NCBI RefSeq assembly: GCF_018598225.1
Contig: NZ_JAHESF010000006.1
Coordinates: forward strand, 186,001 to 250,000
Reading direction: 5' to 3'
From: Chryseosolibacter histidinae
GTDB taxonomy: Bacteria; Bacteroidota; Bacteroidia; Cytophagales; Cyclobacteriaceae
Length of the DNA: 64,000 nt
Shown here: positions 9,147 to 19,015 of the stretch, in pieces
How the letters are laid out: every line of letters begins with the position of its first letter
How positions within the stretch are numbered: the stretch's first letter is position 1
Notes under the pieces: model-generated
Seen by the model: the letters and a program-made list of their open reading frames with translations, nothing else
The model's database searches: none
What the model was told of the DNA's origin: nothing
Program-made: the position numbers and the translations under genes

Positions 9147-12100
9147 TTAGAAAGTGATGTTCAATGAAACATTGTACGATTTCTCTTGAGGCGGAGTCAG
9201 GTAAGTAATGTTAGGACTCAGGTTCCTGTCGGTCTGGTTATCGAAGTCCCTTACCACCTCCGGATCGAGGCCGGGGAACTTCGTAAAGGTGAGCAGGTTC
9301 ATGGCCGAAAACGACAGCCTGCTCTTCGAGATCCTGAACTTCGACAAGAACGTAGCCGGAAGATTATAGCCCAGTGAAATGTTGCGCAGCCTCATATAAG
9401 AAGCATCGTGGATCCACATATCGGTATTGAACCACTCTTTGCTGTTGCCATGTTCAGCCGGCGTGAGGGTGAGCTTGGGATATTGAGCCACATCACCGGC
9501 TTTTCGCCAATGGTCTCCAACATCTTCCCGGGTGTTCCAGTCAGAAAGGAATCCCAGCTGACGTTTGGAAGATGAATCGTAAATGTCTCCGCCGATCACG
9601 AATACAAACAGGAAGCTCAGGTCAAATGACTTGTAGTTGAATGTGTTGGTGAAGCTTCCCACAGCGTCGGGCAGCACATCGCCTACAGGCATACGATCGT
9701 CCTGTTCATTGTACGTAAAGGTTTCATAACCGTTTTTGTCTAGGTACACCGGCTTGCCGGTAGCCGCGTCCACGTGCGAGAACCTTACCAGGTAGTTGGT
9801 GCCTACAGGATAACCCTCCACTATGCGGGTATCGTTGGTGCCACCACTCACAGCATCGGGCGTGTATCCGCCGATAGACAATACCTTATTCGTGTTGTAC
9901 GCAATATTGAAGGTGGTGCTCCAGCTGAAATCACCACGCTGGAAATTGGTGGTGTTCAAGGTCAGCTCCACACCTTTGTTCCTGATCTCTCCTACGTTGC
10001 CATAGAAGTCGCTGAACCCGTTGTAGTTGGGCAGGATCAGCTTCATGATCACGTCCTCTGTGTTCTTTTGATAATAAGAGAACTCGGCGTTGATCTTGTC
10101 ATCCAGCAATGCCAGCTCGAAACCCAGGTCAAGGTTGCGGGTGGTCTCCCATTTCAGGTCAGGGTTCTCGACTTTGTTAGGATAACGGATCGGTCGCTGA
10201 TTGTACACCGGGTTAGGGTTCGTCAAATACGTGCCGATGGCCTGGTTATTCTCGAAGCTCGCGTTACCTGTGATACCATAGGCTGCCTTCAGCTTCAGGG
10301 TGCTCAGAACTTCCGAGTCTTTCAGAAAATCTTCTTCGGAGATCAGCCACGCGCCCGATACTACCGGGAAGAAGCCATACCGGTTGTTGGCCCCGAAACG
10401 CGACGAACCGTCTACGCGGCCAGTAGCCTGGAAGTAATACTTCTCACCAATAGCATAATTGGCCCTCAGGAAATAGCTGATGAATGACCACTTCTGGTCG
10501 GGACGAACATAAACGTCGTTGGCTACCAGGTTCGTTTCTGAAAAGTTTCCTTTGTCCTTATACTGCGTGCTGAGCACATCGAGGCCGCGGTAACGGATAT
10601 TGTCTTTGCCGGAAGTGATGGACTGCTGGTATTCTGTGCCGAGCAGGAGCTTCAGCTTGGAGCGCTCTCCCATCTTATAGTCGTATTCCGCCAGCGCATT
10701 GATGTTGAAGTTGTCAACATAACGCAGGTCGCGCTCCGCCTGGTTATAGTTGGTGCCCTGGAGCAATGCCGATTGCCACGTATCGTTTTTCTGATCGAGG
10801 TAATCATAGCTGCCGCCAATGGTGAACTTGAGATTGGACAGCGGCGCGTAACGTAATAAAAGCGAGTTGATGGTGCGATAATCCACCGTGTATCCCTGGA
10901 AGTTATCGCGCTCGAAAAGCGGGTTGTTGCCATTGCCGCTGGTGCTGGTCCTGAAGTAATCGCCATTATCGTCAAATACCGGGTAGATAGGTAACGCTGT
11001 AGACATGGCCAGTCCCAGGCCTCCCGTATAGGCTACGCGCACACGGTGGTTCAATACCTGGCTGTAGGATGTTGACAGTCCGAGATCAAGCTTATTGGAG
11101 AGCTTGTAATCGATGTTGGCCCGGATGCTGTAACGCTGCAGGGAGTTGCCGGCGATATAAGATTCATTGTTGGCATACGAACCGCCGATATAAGCACTGA
11201 GCTTTTTCCGGTTGAAGGTAGTGGAGAGGTTGTATTGTTGTTTGAGACCGGTTTGGGTAACAAGGTCCCACCAGTCTGTGTTCACCTGTGATGCTTTCTG
11301 AAATGCAGCGAGCCGCGCTTCAGGGGAGTCGTCGGCATCGGAATAGCCGGGAAGCCACACCGCGCCTGTGTTTCCGTCGTTCTCCCATGCTTCCTGCCGC
11401 GCCTGCAGCCACTGCTGGCTATTGTAGAACTTAGGCTTCGCTACGGGCGATGAGGTGCCGATGTTCATGGAGAAATCGAAGACAGGTTTGCCGGTGAGGC
11501 CCTTCCCTCTTTTGGTGGTAATGAGCACCACGCCGTTCGAGCCCCGTGATCCGTAGATCCCTGCCGCCGCTGCATCCTTCAATATTTCAATGGATTCAAT
11601 ATCCGAAGGGTTGATGGCCGACAAAGGATTGTTGTTGAAGGCACCATTCTGCCAGTTGGCCTCCTGCAGAAAGTTATCAGCCGTGATCGGAATGCCGTCT
11701 ACTACATACAGCGGATCACCGTTAGCGGATACAGAAGCGATGCCGCGGATGCGGATCACGGAACCGGAGCCTGACAAGCCACTGCCCTGGATCACCTGAA
11801 CACCTGCGGCCTGTCCTTGCAATGCGGCCTCGAAGCTGGTGGTAGGCAACGCAGCGATCTTATCGCCACTCACTTTTGCGATCGATCCGGTGATCTCCCG
11901 CTTGGTCTGGGTGCCGTAGCCTACGACAACAACCTCCTGTAATGTCTGCACATCGGTAGACATCCGAATGTCTACCTGGGTTCTGTTGTTAATGGGGATC
12001 TCCTGGGTGTTATAACCAATGAAGGAAAAAACGAGGATGCCGTCGGCGGGAGCCTGGATCACATACTTTCCTTCTTCATCCGAAAAGGTGCCCGAGCTGG

Positions 12101-12257
12101 TACCTTTAAGCGAAATACTGACTCCGGGTATCGGAGCTCCATCGTCCATGGAGACGACGCTGCCTTTGACGGTCACTTCCTGCGCCTGAACCTGAAAACA
12201 GGCAAGCAGCAGGAGCAAACACAAAGGCGTTTTAATGAGCGGATAGAATTTTACCAT
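9147..12257 (-). CDS. SusC/RagA-family TonB-dependent outer-membrane transporter
   Basis: 1036 residues. Signal peptide 1-26; carboxypeptidase-D regulatory-like domain about 28-100 (VKGSVVSMDDGAPIPGVSIS...FSFIGYNT); TonB box region about 107-115 (QEVVVVGYG); plug domain to about 235 (SVIRIRGIAS, DPLYVVDGIP, ILKDAAAAGIYGSRGSNGVV); then a 22-strand barrel with the terminal strand ending NVSLNITF. Energised by TonB-ExbBD, it imports oligosaccharides bound by SusD. It is first in the operon; 203 bases of regulatory DNA with LacI-type palindromes separate it from the divergent lacI gene. No N-terminal STN domain is seen, so sigma/anti-sigma control is unlikely and LacI control is favoured. Confidence 0.95.
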   Translation of the reverse strand: MVKFYPLIKTPLCLLLLLACFQVQAQEVTVKGSVVSMDDGAPIPGVSISLKGTSSGTFSDEEGKYVIQAPADGILVFSFIGYNTQEIPINNRTQVDIRMSTDVQTLQEVVVVGYGTQTKREITGSIAKVSGDKIAALPTTSFEAALQGQAAGVQVIQGSGLSGSGSVIRIRGIASVSANGDPLYVVDGIPITADNFLQEANWQNGAFNNNPLSAINPSDIESIEILKDAAAAGIYGSRGSNGVVLITTKRGKGLTGKPVFDFSMNIGTSSPVAKPKFYNSQQWLQARQEAWENDGNTGAVWLPGYSDADDSPEARLAAFQKASQVNTDWWDLVTQTGLKQQYNLSTTFNRKKLSAYIGGSYANNESYIAGNSLQRYSIRANIDYKLSNKLDLGLSTSYSQVLNHRVRVAYTGGLGLAMSTALPIYPVFDDNGDYFRTSTSGNGNNPLFERDNFQGYTVDYRTINSLLLRYAPLSNLKFTIGGSYDYLDQKNDTWQSALLQGTNYNQAERDLRYVDNFNINALAEYDYKMGERSKLKLLLGTEYQQSITSGKDNIRYRGLDVLSTQYKDKGNFSETNLVANDVYVRPDQKWSFISYFLRANYAIGEKYYFQATGRVDGSSRFGANNRYGFFPVVSGAWLISEEDFLKDSEVLSTLKLKAAYGITGNASFENNQAIGTYLTNPNPVYNQRPIRYPNKVENPDLKWETTRNLDLGFELALLDDKINAEFSYYQKNTEDVIMKLILPNYNGFSDFYGNVGEIRNKGVELTLNTTNFQRGDFSWSTTFNIAYNTNKVLSIGGYTPDAVSGGTNDTRIVEGYPVGTNYLVRFSHVDAATGKPVYLDKNGYETFTYNEQDDRMPVGDVLPDAVGSFTNTFNYKSFDLSFLFVFVIGGDIYDSSSKRQLGFLSDWNTREDVGDHWRKAGDVAQYPKLTLTPAEHGNSKEWFNTDMWIHDASYMRLRNISLGYNLPATFLSKFRISKSRLSFSAMNLLTFTKFPGLDPEVVRDFDNQTDRNLSPNITYLTPPQEKSYNVSLNITF

Positions 12258-12297
12258 AGGTTAATGATTAGGGATTAATTGGAAGGCGAGAATTACC

Positions 12298-12309
12298 TCA
12301 ACCGTTTGA
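12298..12309. promoter_or_regulatory. Candidate LacI-type operator 1, near the susC start
   Basis: TCAACCGTTTGA is an imperfect palindrome centred on CG. Its core CAACCGTTTG differs by one base from CAAACGTTTG at the pckA promoter and by two from the core of operator 2. It lies about 41 bases upstream of the susC start codon. Confidence 0.45.
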
Positions 12310-12383
12310 AAAATAGGTTTTGTGGTAATCCAAAACCTGAAACCAGCAATAAAAATTCACGAAATCGTGCCCGTTAACGAACG

Positions 12384-12397
12384 CGCAAACGATTGCG
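12384..12397. promoter_or_regulatory. Candidate LacI-type operator 2
   Basis: CGCAAACGATTGCG is a 14-bp palindrome with one mismatch per half and the central CG typical of LacI-family operators. It lies midway between susC and lacI and could control both. Its centre is about 32 bp (three helical turns) from that of operator 3. Confidence 0.6.
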
Positions 12398-12416
12398 ATT
12401 CTTTATAAAAATTTGT

Positions 12417-12427
12417 GCAACGGTTGC
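12417..12427. promoter_or_regulatory. Candidate LacI-type operator 3
   Basis: GCAACGGTTGC is a palindrome around its central base. It sits 34 bases before the lacI start, suitable for autoregulation. More TTGCG half-sites follow at about 12435 and 12453. Confidence 0.45.
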
Positions 12428-12460
12428 GGAGATATTGCGAACACGTTTTAACTTGCGTAT

Positions 12461-13510
12461 ATGAAATACAATCAAGTAACCATTAAAGACATCGCCCGTG
12501 AATTGGGCATCTCTCCCTCCACGGTTTCAAGGGCCCTAAAAGACCATCCCGATATCAGCCCCGAAACCAAAAAAGCGGTCAATGAACTGGCCGAAAAACT
12601 CAATTACCAGCCCAATATTGTGGCGCTCAGCCTCCGCCAAAGCAAAACCAACACCATCGGTGTGATCATCCCTGAGCTGGTGCACTTCTTCTTCTCTACT
12701 GTTATCAGCGGTATTGAAGACGTAGCCTATAGCGCGGGTTACAACGTGATCATCACACAATCGAATGAATCGCTGCAGCGTGAAAAAACCGACATCAAGG
12801 CACTGTTTAACAGCCGTGTAGACGGAATGCTCATCTCCGTATCGCGCGAAACCAATACTTTCGACCACATTGAAGGCATCCTCGCCAAGGGTGTTCCCAT
12901 GGTGTTCTTTGACCGCGTATATGAGAACGCCAACTCCAGCAAGATCATCGTTGATGACCTCAGCGGCGCCAAAGAAGCAACGCTCCACCTGATCGACCAG
13001 GGTTGCAAGCGCATCGCTCACCTGGAAGGACCGCCGAACCTCGAGATCACCAAACAGCGTCTCGAAGGCTACCTCGAAGCATTGAAAGACCATAACATTC
13101 CCGTAAACAAGAACCTGATCATGGCCTGCCCCCTGGGAACCATTGAAGAAGGTAAAAAGGCCACTGAAAAGCTGCTGGCGATGGCAGAACCGCCGGATGC
13201 GATCTTTGCTACCAACGACCCTGCCGCCATGGGTGCTATGCAGGCTATCAAGGAAGCTGGACTGAAGATCCCTAAAGATATTGCCGTGGTAGGATTCAGC
13301 AACTGGTTCTTCAGCGCACTGCTCGATCCGCCGCTGACGTCAGTTGACCAGCCCGGTTTCGAGATGGGCCAGGAAGCCGCCAAACTGCTCATCCGCCAGA
13401 TCGAGATGAAAACCAAAAACAGCGATATCGACGTACAACCCGAGACGAAGGTTCTTAAAACCCGGCTCGTAGTTCGTGACTCTTCCCTCAAAAAAGGAAA
13501 GAAGAAGTAG
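12461..13510 (+). CDS. LacI-family transcriptional regulator of the alpha-glucan locus
   Basis: 349 residues. The N-terminal helix-turn-helix (VTIKDIARELGISPSTVSRALKDHPDIS, about 6-33) and hinge helix (NIVALSLRQSKTNTIGVIIPE) are classical. The rest is a periplasmic-binding-protein-like effector domain with typical motifs (VDGMLISVSRET, VPMVFFDR, VDDLSGAKEATLHLIDQG, AIFATNDPAAMGAM, IAVVGFSNW). It is divergent from susC and co-directional with GH31 and the symporter, so it probably responds to maltose or a maltooligosaccharide. Palindromes in the shared upstream region support direct control and autoregulation. Whether it represses or activates cannot be told from sequence. Confidence 0.93.
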   Translation: MKYNQVTIKDIARELGISPSTVSRALKDHPDISPETKKAVNELAEKLNYQPNIVALSLRQSKTNTIGVIIPELVHFFFSTVISGIEDVAYSAGYNVIITQSNESLQREKTDIKALFNSRVDGMLISVSRETNTFDHIEGILAKGVPMVFFDRVYENANSSKIIVDDLSGAKEATLHLIDQGCKRIAHLEGPPNLEITKQRLEGYLEALKDHNIPVNKNLIMACPLGTIEEGKKATEKLLAMAEPPDAIFATNDPAAMGAMQAIKEAGLKIPKDIAVVGFSNWFFSALLDPPLTSVDQPGFEMGQEAAKLLIRQIEMKTKNSDIDVQPETKVLKTRLVVRDSSLKKGKKK

Positions 13511-13522
13511 AATAGTAGAATA

Positions 13523-13694
13523 GTCGATGGTCCATAGTCCATAGCCGTGCATCGGTTGGATTATGGACCATTGCTTTTTACTTCATTTCCATCTTCTCGA
13601 GTAACTCTCCCATACTTACGCAATCGACTATACGTACTGCGCATCCACGGTTTTATCGCGGCATGCCATGGACTATGGACCATCGACCATGGAC
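13523..13694. repeat. Heptamer-built palindromic element (GGTCCATA family)
   Basis: The left arm GATGGTCCATAGTCCATAGC (13524-13543) and right arm about 13664-13693 (CATGGACTATGGACCATCG then ACCATGGAC) are complementary and built of degenerate 7-mers. The inner segment of about 120 bases has one more copy (ATTATGGACCATTG). The right arm creates a false in-frame ATG at 13668 that extends the GH31 ORF. Confidence 0.75.
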
Positions 13695-13748
13695 TTTTAT
13701 CCCAATTTCCTTACTTTCGAAAAGTTAACCATCCAACATCCATTCTTC

Positions 13749-16163
13749 ATGTCGTCAACCATCCATTCAGTAGTGAGCCAGTCCGTGGGAAAAATAGTAC
13801 GCTGGCAAAAAGAGCAGGCAGGTATTTCGGGAGAAACAGCAACGGAAAAATTCAGGATCACTTTATATAACGAACACATTGCGCGGGTCAGCATTACACG
13901 CGAAAGTGAGCCCGAGACCTTTTCGTATGCAGTGATCGCACAACCGGCAGGTGTTGCATTTCATGTTGAAGAAAGCGACCGCCAGATCACGATCAAGACA
14001 TCCGCATTCACAATGATCATTGGGAAAGATCCGATGCGCATCAGCTTTCTCAATCCGGCCGGCGAAGTGATCAACGAAGACGATCCTGCCTTTGGCACCA
14101 GCTGGAGCGGGGAACAAGTGACTACGTACAAGAAGCTGCAGGAAGCAGAACGGTTTATCGGTCTCGGTGAAAAAACGGGGCCTCTCGACCGGCGTGGCGC
14201 TGGTTACACCAACTGGAACACGGATAACTTCGGCTATGGCTCCGGCGCTGATCCGCTCTACAGCACCATACCTTTCTATATCGGCATTCATCACAAACTG
14301 GTCTACGGCATTTTCTTCGACAACACCCACAAGACCTTTTTCAATTTCGGCGCTTCCAACAACCGCTTCTCCAGCTTTGCTGCCGACACCGGAGAAATGA
14401 ATTACTACTTCATACACGGCAGCAATGTGCGCGACATCATCCGGCAGTATACACACCTTACGGGAAGGATGGAGCTCCCTCCGCTCTGGAGCATCGGCTA
14501 CCAGCAATGCCGTTACAGCTATTATCCCGACAAGGAGGTGCTCAGTGTTGCCAACACATTCCGCGAGAAAGATATTCCCGCCGACACCATCGTGCTCGAC
14601 ATCCACTACATGGAGAAGTACAAGATCTTCACCTGGAGCAAAAAGGATTTTCCCGATCCCAAAGGCCTTATGGAAAAACTGAAAGCGCTTGGATTCAATG
14701 TAGTGGTGATGTGCGATCCGGGAATAAAAGTTGAAGAAGGATATCAAACTTATGAAGACGGTGTGAAGCATGACGTGTTCATCAAGTACCCGGACGGGAC
14801 CTATTATACAGGTCAGGTGTGGCCGGGCTGGTGCCACTTCCCGGACTTCACACATCCCAAAACCAGGGCCTGGTGGAAAGATCAATTCAATGACTATGTG
14901 GCCCTGGGTGTTGAAGGTTTCTGGAACGACATGAACGAGATCGCTACCTGGGGAAACATGCTGCCGGAAAATGTGGAGATGGACTTTGAAGGCAACAGGA
15001 CCACTACACGCAGGGGACGGAACATCTACGGTTTTCAGATGGCGCGAAGCACCTATGAGGCCACCAAGGCGCTGATGAAGAACAAACGCCCCTTCAACCT
15101 CACACGGTCAGGTTACTCCGGCATCCAGCGTTATGCTGCCGTATGGACTGGCGATAACGTTGCCTATGACGAGCACATGATGCTGGGCGTGCGCATCGTG
15201 AACAGCATGGGGCTGTCAGGCATCGCTTTCGCGGGATATGATGTGGGCGGATTTGTGGGCAACGCCGATTCAAAGCTCTTTGCGCGCTGGGTCTCCATCG
15301 GCGCCTTCTCCCCTTTCTTCAGGGGCCACTCCATGATCAACAGTCGTGATTCGGAGCCCTGGGCGTATGGCGAAGAGGTTGAGCAGATCTCGCGCAACTA
15401 CATCAGGTTCCGCTACCAGCTGCTGCCCTATATTTACGCGCTGTTCCACGAAGCGAGCGAAACAGGAATGCCTGTTCAGCGCTCACTCGCCATCGACCAT
15501 ACACACGATAACAAGGTCTATGACGGACAATTCAATCACCAGTATTTCTTCGGTCCCTCCATTCTTGTGGCACCCGTAGAGAGCAACAAGGACTTTGTAA
15601 AAGTTTACCTGCCAGAAGCAGATTCATGGTATTACCTGTACGATGGAAAAAAACACGCCGGAAGCGCCGAGCTCATCCTGGCGTGCCCTATGCACAAGCT
15701 TCCCGTTTTTGTCAAAGCCGGCGCCATCATACCCATGCAGCCGCCCACGTCACACACGGGCCAGAAGCCTGAACAATTAATCGTGCATGTGTATGCCGGG
15801 CCATCCGCCAGCGACTTCCTGTTCTACGAAGATGACGGCGCTACATTCGATTACCAGAAGAAGGTATTCTCGAAGCGTGTCATCGAATACAAACCCACCG
15901 AGCGGAAGATCGTATTCCGCGCGGCGGAAGGAAGTTATCATACACAGTACAAGACCACACGGCTGGTGCTGCATGGTTTCGACGGAGCGATCTCGACAGC
16001 ACAAGTGAACAAGGAAGTGCGGTCTGTCATTCCGGAAGTGAACAGGTTCTTCGCCGGGCTCGAGAAGTTCGATCCCATTCACGACCCGGAACCTGCCCCG
16101 GAAGAACCGGTGCTGGTGATCGAATTTGATTACCACGCGAAGGAGATCGTTGTACAATTTTGA
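13749..16163 (+). CDS. GH31 alpha-glucosidase
   Basis: 804 residues from the ATG at 13749. A longer frame opens at 13668, but its first 27 codons lie in an intergenic repeat, so it is not used. Domains: N-terminal beta-sandwich to about 235 (with W-S-G-E-Q and F-I-G-L-G-E-K-T-G-P-L-D-R-R-G), the (beta/alpha)8 barrel, and C-terminal beta domains (LPVFVKAGAIIPM; DDGATFDYQ). The nucleophile is the Asp near residue 394 in GFWNDMNE; the acid/base Asp is in WTGDNVA. No signal peptide is visible, so it is probably cytoplasmic and hydrolyses imported maltooligosaccharides to glucose. It is followed after 21 bases by the sugar symporter. Confidence 0.9.
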   Translation: MSSTIHSVVSQSVGKIVRWQKEQAGISGETATEKFRITLYNEHIARVSITRESEPETFSYAVIAQPAGVAFHVEESDRQITIKTSAFTMIIGKDPMRISFLNPAGEVINEDDPAFGTSWSGEQVTTYKKLQEAERFIGLGEKTGPLDRRGAGYTNWNTDNFGYGSGADPLYSTIPFYIGIHHKLVYGIFFDNTHKTFFNFGASNNRFSSFAADTGEMNYYFIHGSNVRDIIRQYTHLTGRMELPPLWSIGYQQCRYSYYPDKEVLSVANTFREKDIPADTIVLDIHYMEKYKIFTWSKKDFPDPKGLMEKLKALGFNVVVMCDPGIKVEEGYQTYEDGVKHDVFIKYPDGTYYTGQVWPGWCHFPDFTHPKTRAWWKDQFNDYVALGVEGFWNDMNEIATWGNMLPENVEMDFEGNRTTTRRGRNIYGFQMARSTYEATKALMKNKRPFNLTRSGYSGIQRYAAVWTGDNVAYDEHMMLGVRIVNSMGLSGIAFAGYDVGGFVGNADSKLFARWVSIGAFSPFFRGHSMINSRDSEPWAYGEEVEQISRNYIRFRYQLLPYIYALFHEASETGMPVQRSLAIDHTHDNKVYDGQFNHQYFFGPSILVAPVESNKDFVKVYLPEADSWYYLYDGKKHAGSAELILACPMHKLPVFVKAGAIIPMQPPTSHTGQKPEQLIVHVYAGPSASDFLFYEDDGATFDYQKKVFSKRVIEYKPTERKIVFRAAEGSYHTQYKTTRLVLHGFDGAISTAQVNKEVRSVIPEVNRFFAGLEKFDPIHDPEPAPEEPVLVIEFDYHAKEIVVQF

Positions 16164-16184
16164 GTTTAACTACCCTGCTATCGA

Positions 16185-17717
16185 ATGAGTACTGCAACCA
16201 TGACCTTCACCAAACCCAGGCTCAGCTTCTGGCAGATCTGGAACATGAGCTTCGGGTTCCTCGGCATCCAGTTCGGCTTTGCGCTGCAGAATGCCAATAC
16301 GAGCCGCATCTTTTCAACACTCGGTGCCAACCCTGATGATCTTGCCATCCTCTGGCTTGCTGCGCCGGTAACGGGATTGCTCGTACAACCGCTTATCGGC
16401 TACTACAGCGACCGCACCTGGCACCCCGTGTGGGGGCGCCGCAGACCATACTTCGCCATCGGCGCATTGCTGGCATCCATCTCGTTGTGTGTAATGCCCA
16501 ATTCCTCCTTCTTGTTTATGGCGGCGGGAACACTCTGGATCATGGATGCCTCCATCAACATCAGCATGGAGCCGTTCCGCGCTTTTGTGGGCGACAAACT
16601 TCCGCCGTCGCAAAGGACCACCGGTTTTGCCATGCAGAGCTTTTTTATCGGCATTGGTGCCATCGTGGCCTCTTACCTCCCCTATATCTTCAACAGGTTC
16701 ATGGGCATCTCCAACACCGCAGCGGTTGCCGGAGAGGTAAGTGACAACGTGAAGTATTCATTCTATGCCGGGGCTGCCATGCTTTTTATCACCGTGATGT
16801 GGACCGTGCTCAGCACCAAAGAATATCCGCCTGACCCGGCCTTCGAATCGGCGCTGAAATCCAAACAAAAAAAGAACATCGAGAACGAAGGGCTGTATCA
16901 GCAGAAGTTCATGAGAACAGGACTGGTGCTGGCCGCGCTGGGCACGCTGCTGTCCCTGGTCATCGCTATGTTTGCGCTTGAAAAGGAGCTTTTTGTGCTG
17001 GCAATAGGCCTGGCGTTGTTCGGCGTCGTTCACATCATGGCGTCATACCTCATCCGGCAAAACCGCTCCTATCTCGGCATTGTGCACATTGTAAAGGACT
17101 TCAATACCATGCCGCGCACCATGATCCAGCTGGCCTATGTGCAGTTCTTTTCGTGGTTCGCCTTGTTTGCCATGTGGATCTATACCACCCCCGCGGTGAC
17201 CAGTCATATTTTCAAGACCACCGATCCCCGCTCCGCTGCGTATAACGATGGCGCCGACCTCGTAGGCAAATTGTTCGGCGACTACAACGGCATTGCCGCG
17301 CTGGCAGCCATTGCGTTGCCTTTTATTGCGCGTTATACAAGTCGCCGCGTCACTCACCTTATCGCCCTGAGCTGTGGCGGCGTCGGACTCATTTCATTCC
17401 TGTTCATTTCAGATCCCGGTATGCTTTGGCTTCCCATGATCGGCGTCGGCATTGCGTGGGCGAGCATCCTTTCCATTCCTTATGCCATGCTCTCGGGCTC
17501 ACTACCCTCAGAGAAGATGGGTTATTACATGGGGGTATTCAACTTCTTCATCGTGATACCACAGATCGTGGCGGCTACACTTCTGGGATTCCTGCTGAAC
17601 AAAGTGTTTGGTGGTCAATCCATTTATGTGCTGGTGGCCGGAGGTGTGTCAATGATCGTGGCCGGGCTGTTGAGCTTGATGGTAAATGACCGTGATGAGG
17701 TTAATCCGGGGGAGTAA
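16185..17717 (+). CDS. MFS sugar:cation symporter, SLC45/GPH type (probable maltose transporter)
   Basis: 510 residues with about 12 hydrophobic segments. The loop after the second helix has D-R-T-W-H-P-V-W-G-R-R-R-P-Y, the signature of the sucrose/maltose SLC45-like group; SMEPFRAFVGDKLPPSQRT is another typical motif. It lies between GH31 and an esterase and follows lacI, so it probably carries maltose or short maltodextrins across the inner membrane after SusCD import. The ATG at 16185 starts MSTATMTF; the second Met at 16200 is an alternative start. Confidence 0.87.
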   Translation: MSTATMTFTKPRLSFWQIWNMSFGFLGIQFGFALQNANTSRIFSTLGANPDDLAILWLAAPVTGLLVQPLIGYYSDRTWHPVWGRRRPYFAIGALLASISLCVMPNSSFLFMAAGTLWIMDASINISMEPFRAFVGDKLPPSQRTTGFAMQSFFIGIGAIVASYLPYIFNRFMGISNTAAVAGEVSDNVKYSFYAGAAMLFITVMWTVLSTKEYPPDPAFESALKSKQKKNIENEGLYQQKFMRTGLVLAALGTLLSLVIAMFALEKELFVLAIGLALFGVVHIMASYLIRQNRSYLGIVHIVKDFNTMPRTMIQLAYVQFFSWFALFAMWIYTTPAVTSHIFKTTDPRSAAYNDGADLVGKLFGDYNGIAALAAIALPFIARYTSRRVTHLIALSCGGVGLISFLFISDPGMLWLPMIGVGIAWASILSIPYAMLSGSLPSEKMGYYMGVFNFFIVIPQIVAATLLGFLLNKVFGGQSIYVLVAGGVSMIVAGLLSLMVNDRDEVNPGE

Positions 17718-17761
17718 GTTTAAAGTTTAAGGTCTCAGGTTTAAAGTTTAATGTTTAAAGT
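17718..17761. repeat. Heptamer tandem repeat (GTTTAAA family), single arm
   Basis: Directly after the symporter stop, six degenerate 7-mers run in tandem: GTTTAAA, GTTTAAG, GTCTCAG, GTTTAAA, GTTTAAT, GTTTAAA. No complementary arm is seen nearby, so it may be half an element. Confidence 0.75.
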
Positions 17762-17796
17762 TGCTGAGCCAATGGCAAGTTGTAAATTGCTGTATC

Positions 17797-18984
17797 ATGC
17801 GAGTTTTCTTTTTTCTGCTGGTCGTTTCGTGTAACTGTTTTGCGCAGGACTATTCGTCGTTTACGGCTACTGTTCAGGAGCTTTATACGCTTAAAACTCC
17901 AAGCGCAGTAACAGAAGTGTGGAATGAGCTGGTGGAATCCGAAGACATTCCATTGGTGCGCGAAGATTCTGTGGCGTTCCTCTATCGTGGCGAGGCAAAG
18001 TCTGTGGTGTGGATGGGTGACTTCAACGGATGGGGCTACCACAAGAATTTCAATAACAAAGGCAAACGGATTCCGAACACGGATCTCTGGATCCTGAAGG
18101 CTGCGTTCCCGAAAGATGCCCGGCTCGATTACAAGATCCTGATCGATGATGCCAACTGGATCCTCGATCCTTATAACACAGATCATCAATGGTCCGGCGT
18201 AGGCGGTGGAAGCCCCAACTCGGAGCTGCGCATGCCCGGATGGAAGGAAGATCCACTCACTACCACACCGCTCCCGGACATGAAGCGCGGCAAGCTTGAA
18301 AAAGACCTGCTGCTCAACAGCCAGGCGCTGGCCTATCAGATAACCTACAGCATCTATATTCCCAGCGGTTACAAACCTTCCAATGTTTACCCGGTGATCT
18401 ACGTTACGGATGGCTACGAGTACATGCACGATCGCCTTGGCAACATGGTGACCATTCTCGATAACCTCATCCATCTCGGAAAGATCAAACCGGTGGTAGC
18501 CGTTTTCATCGACCATCGCGAACCCGTGAACAGGTCTAACAACCGGCGCATGACAGAGCTGGCCATGAATGAAAAATACATGAGCTTCCTTACGGAGGAA
18601 TTGATGCCACTCATCGAACAGCATTACAGGATCACTAAAGACCCAGCACAACGCGCTGTGATGGGTACCTCGATGGGTGGATTGTCTGCAGCCTATTTTG
18701 CTTTCTCCAAACCTGGTCTCTTCGGACTTGCCGGCATCCAATCGCCTGCCTTCTGGTTCAAACCCGAGATCTATACGCTGTGCGATAATCCCGAGAACCC
18801 TCCCCTGAAGATCTTCATGACCACCGGCCTCATCCACGATACCGAAGAAGGCGCCCGTAAAATGAAAACCATTTTGGAAAAGAACACCTGCACCTATGTC
18901 TACAAAGAAGTGAACCAGGGGCACTCCTGGGGCAACTGGAGGGATTCGATTGATGATATTCTGGTGTATTTCTTCGGAGGTTAG
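17797..18984 (+). CDS. Secreted CBM48-like/esterase-fold hydrolase
   Basis: 395 residues from the ATG at 17797, giving signal peptide MRVFFFLLVVSCNCFAQ; an upstream TTG in frame has no signal-like sequence. Residues about 60-160 are an early-set/CBM48-like domain (FLYRGEAKSVVWMGDFNGW). The rest is an esterase-D/enterochelin-esterase alpha/beta hydrolase: Y-S-I-Y-I-P-S-G-Y, IYVTDGYEYM, nucleophile Ser292 in GTSMGG and His376 in GHSWGNW. It lies at the end of the lacI-GH31-symporter run. It may remove acyl groups from decorated glucans, but neither substrate nor reaction can be assigned; similar proteins are often annotated only as putative esterases. Confidence 0.8.
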   Translation: MRVFFFLLVVSCNCFAQDYSSFTATVQELYTLKTPSAVTEVWNELVESEDIPLVREDSVAFLYRGEAKSVVWMGDFNGWGYHKNFNNKGKRIPNTDLWILKAAFPKDARLDYKILIDDANWILDPYNTDHQWSGVGGGSPNSELRMPGWKEDPLTTTPLPDMKRGKLEKDLLLNSQALAYQITYSIYIPSGYKPSNVYPVIYVTDGYEYMHDRLGNMVTILDNLIHLGKIKPVVAVFIDHREPVNRSNNRRMTELAMNEKYMSFLTEELMPLIEQHYRITKDPAQRAVMGTSMGGLSAAYFAFSKPGLFGLAGIQSPAFWFKPEIYTLCDNPENPPLKIFMTTGLIHDTEEGARKMKTILEKNTCTYVYKEVNQGHSWGNWRDSIDDILVYFFGG

Positions 18985-19015
18985 ACTCAACCCTTCGAAC
19001 ACCCCTTTATACACA

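Noticed and set aside
13863-14885. A 340-residue open frame opposite GH31
   Set aside because: Shadow of a GH31 gene with intact catalytic motifs.
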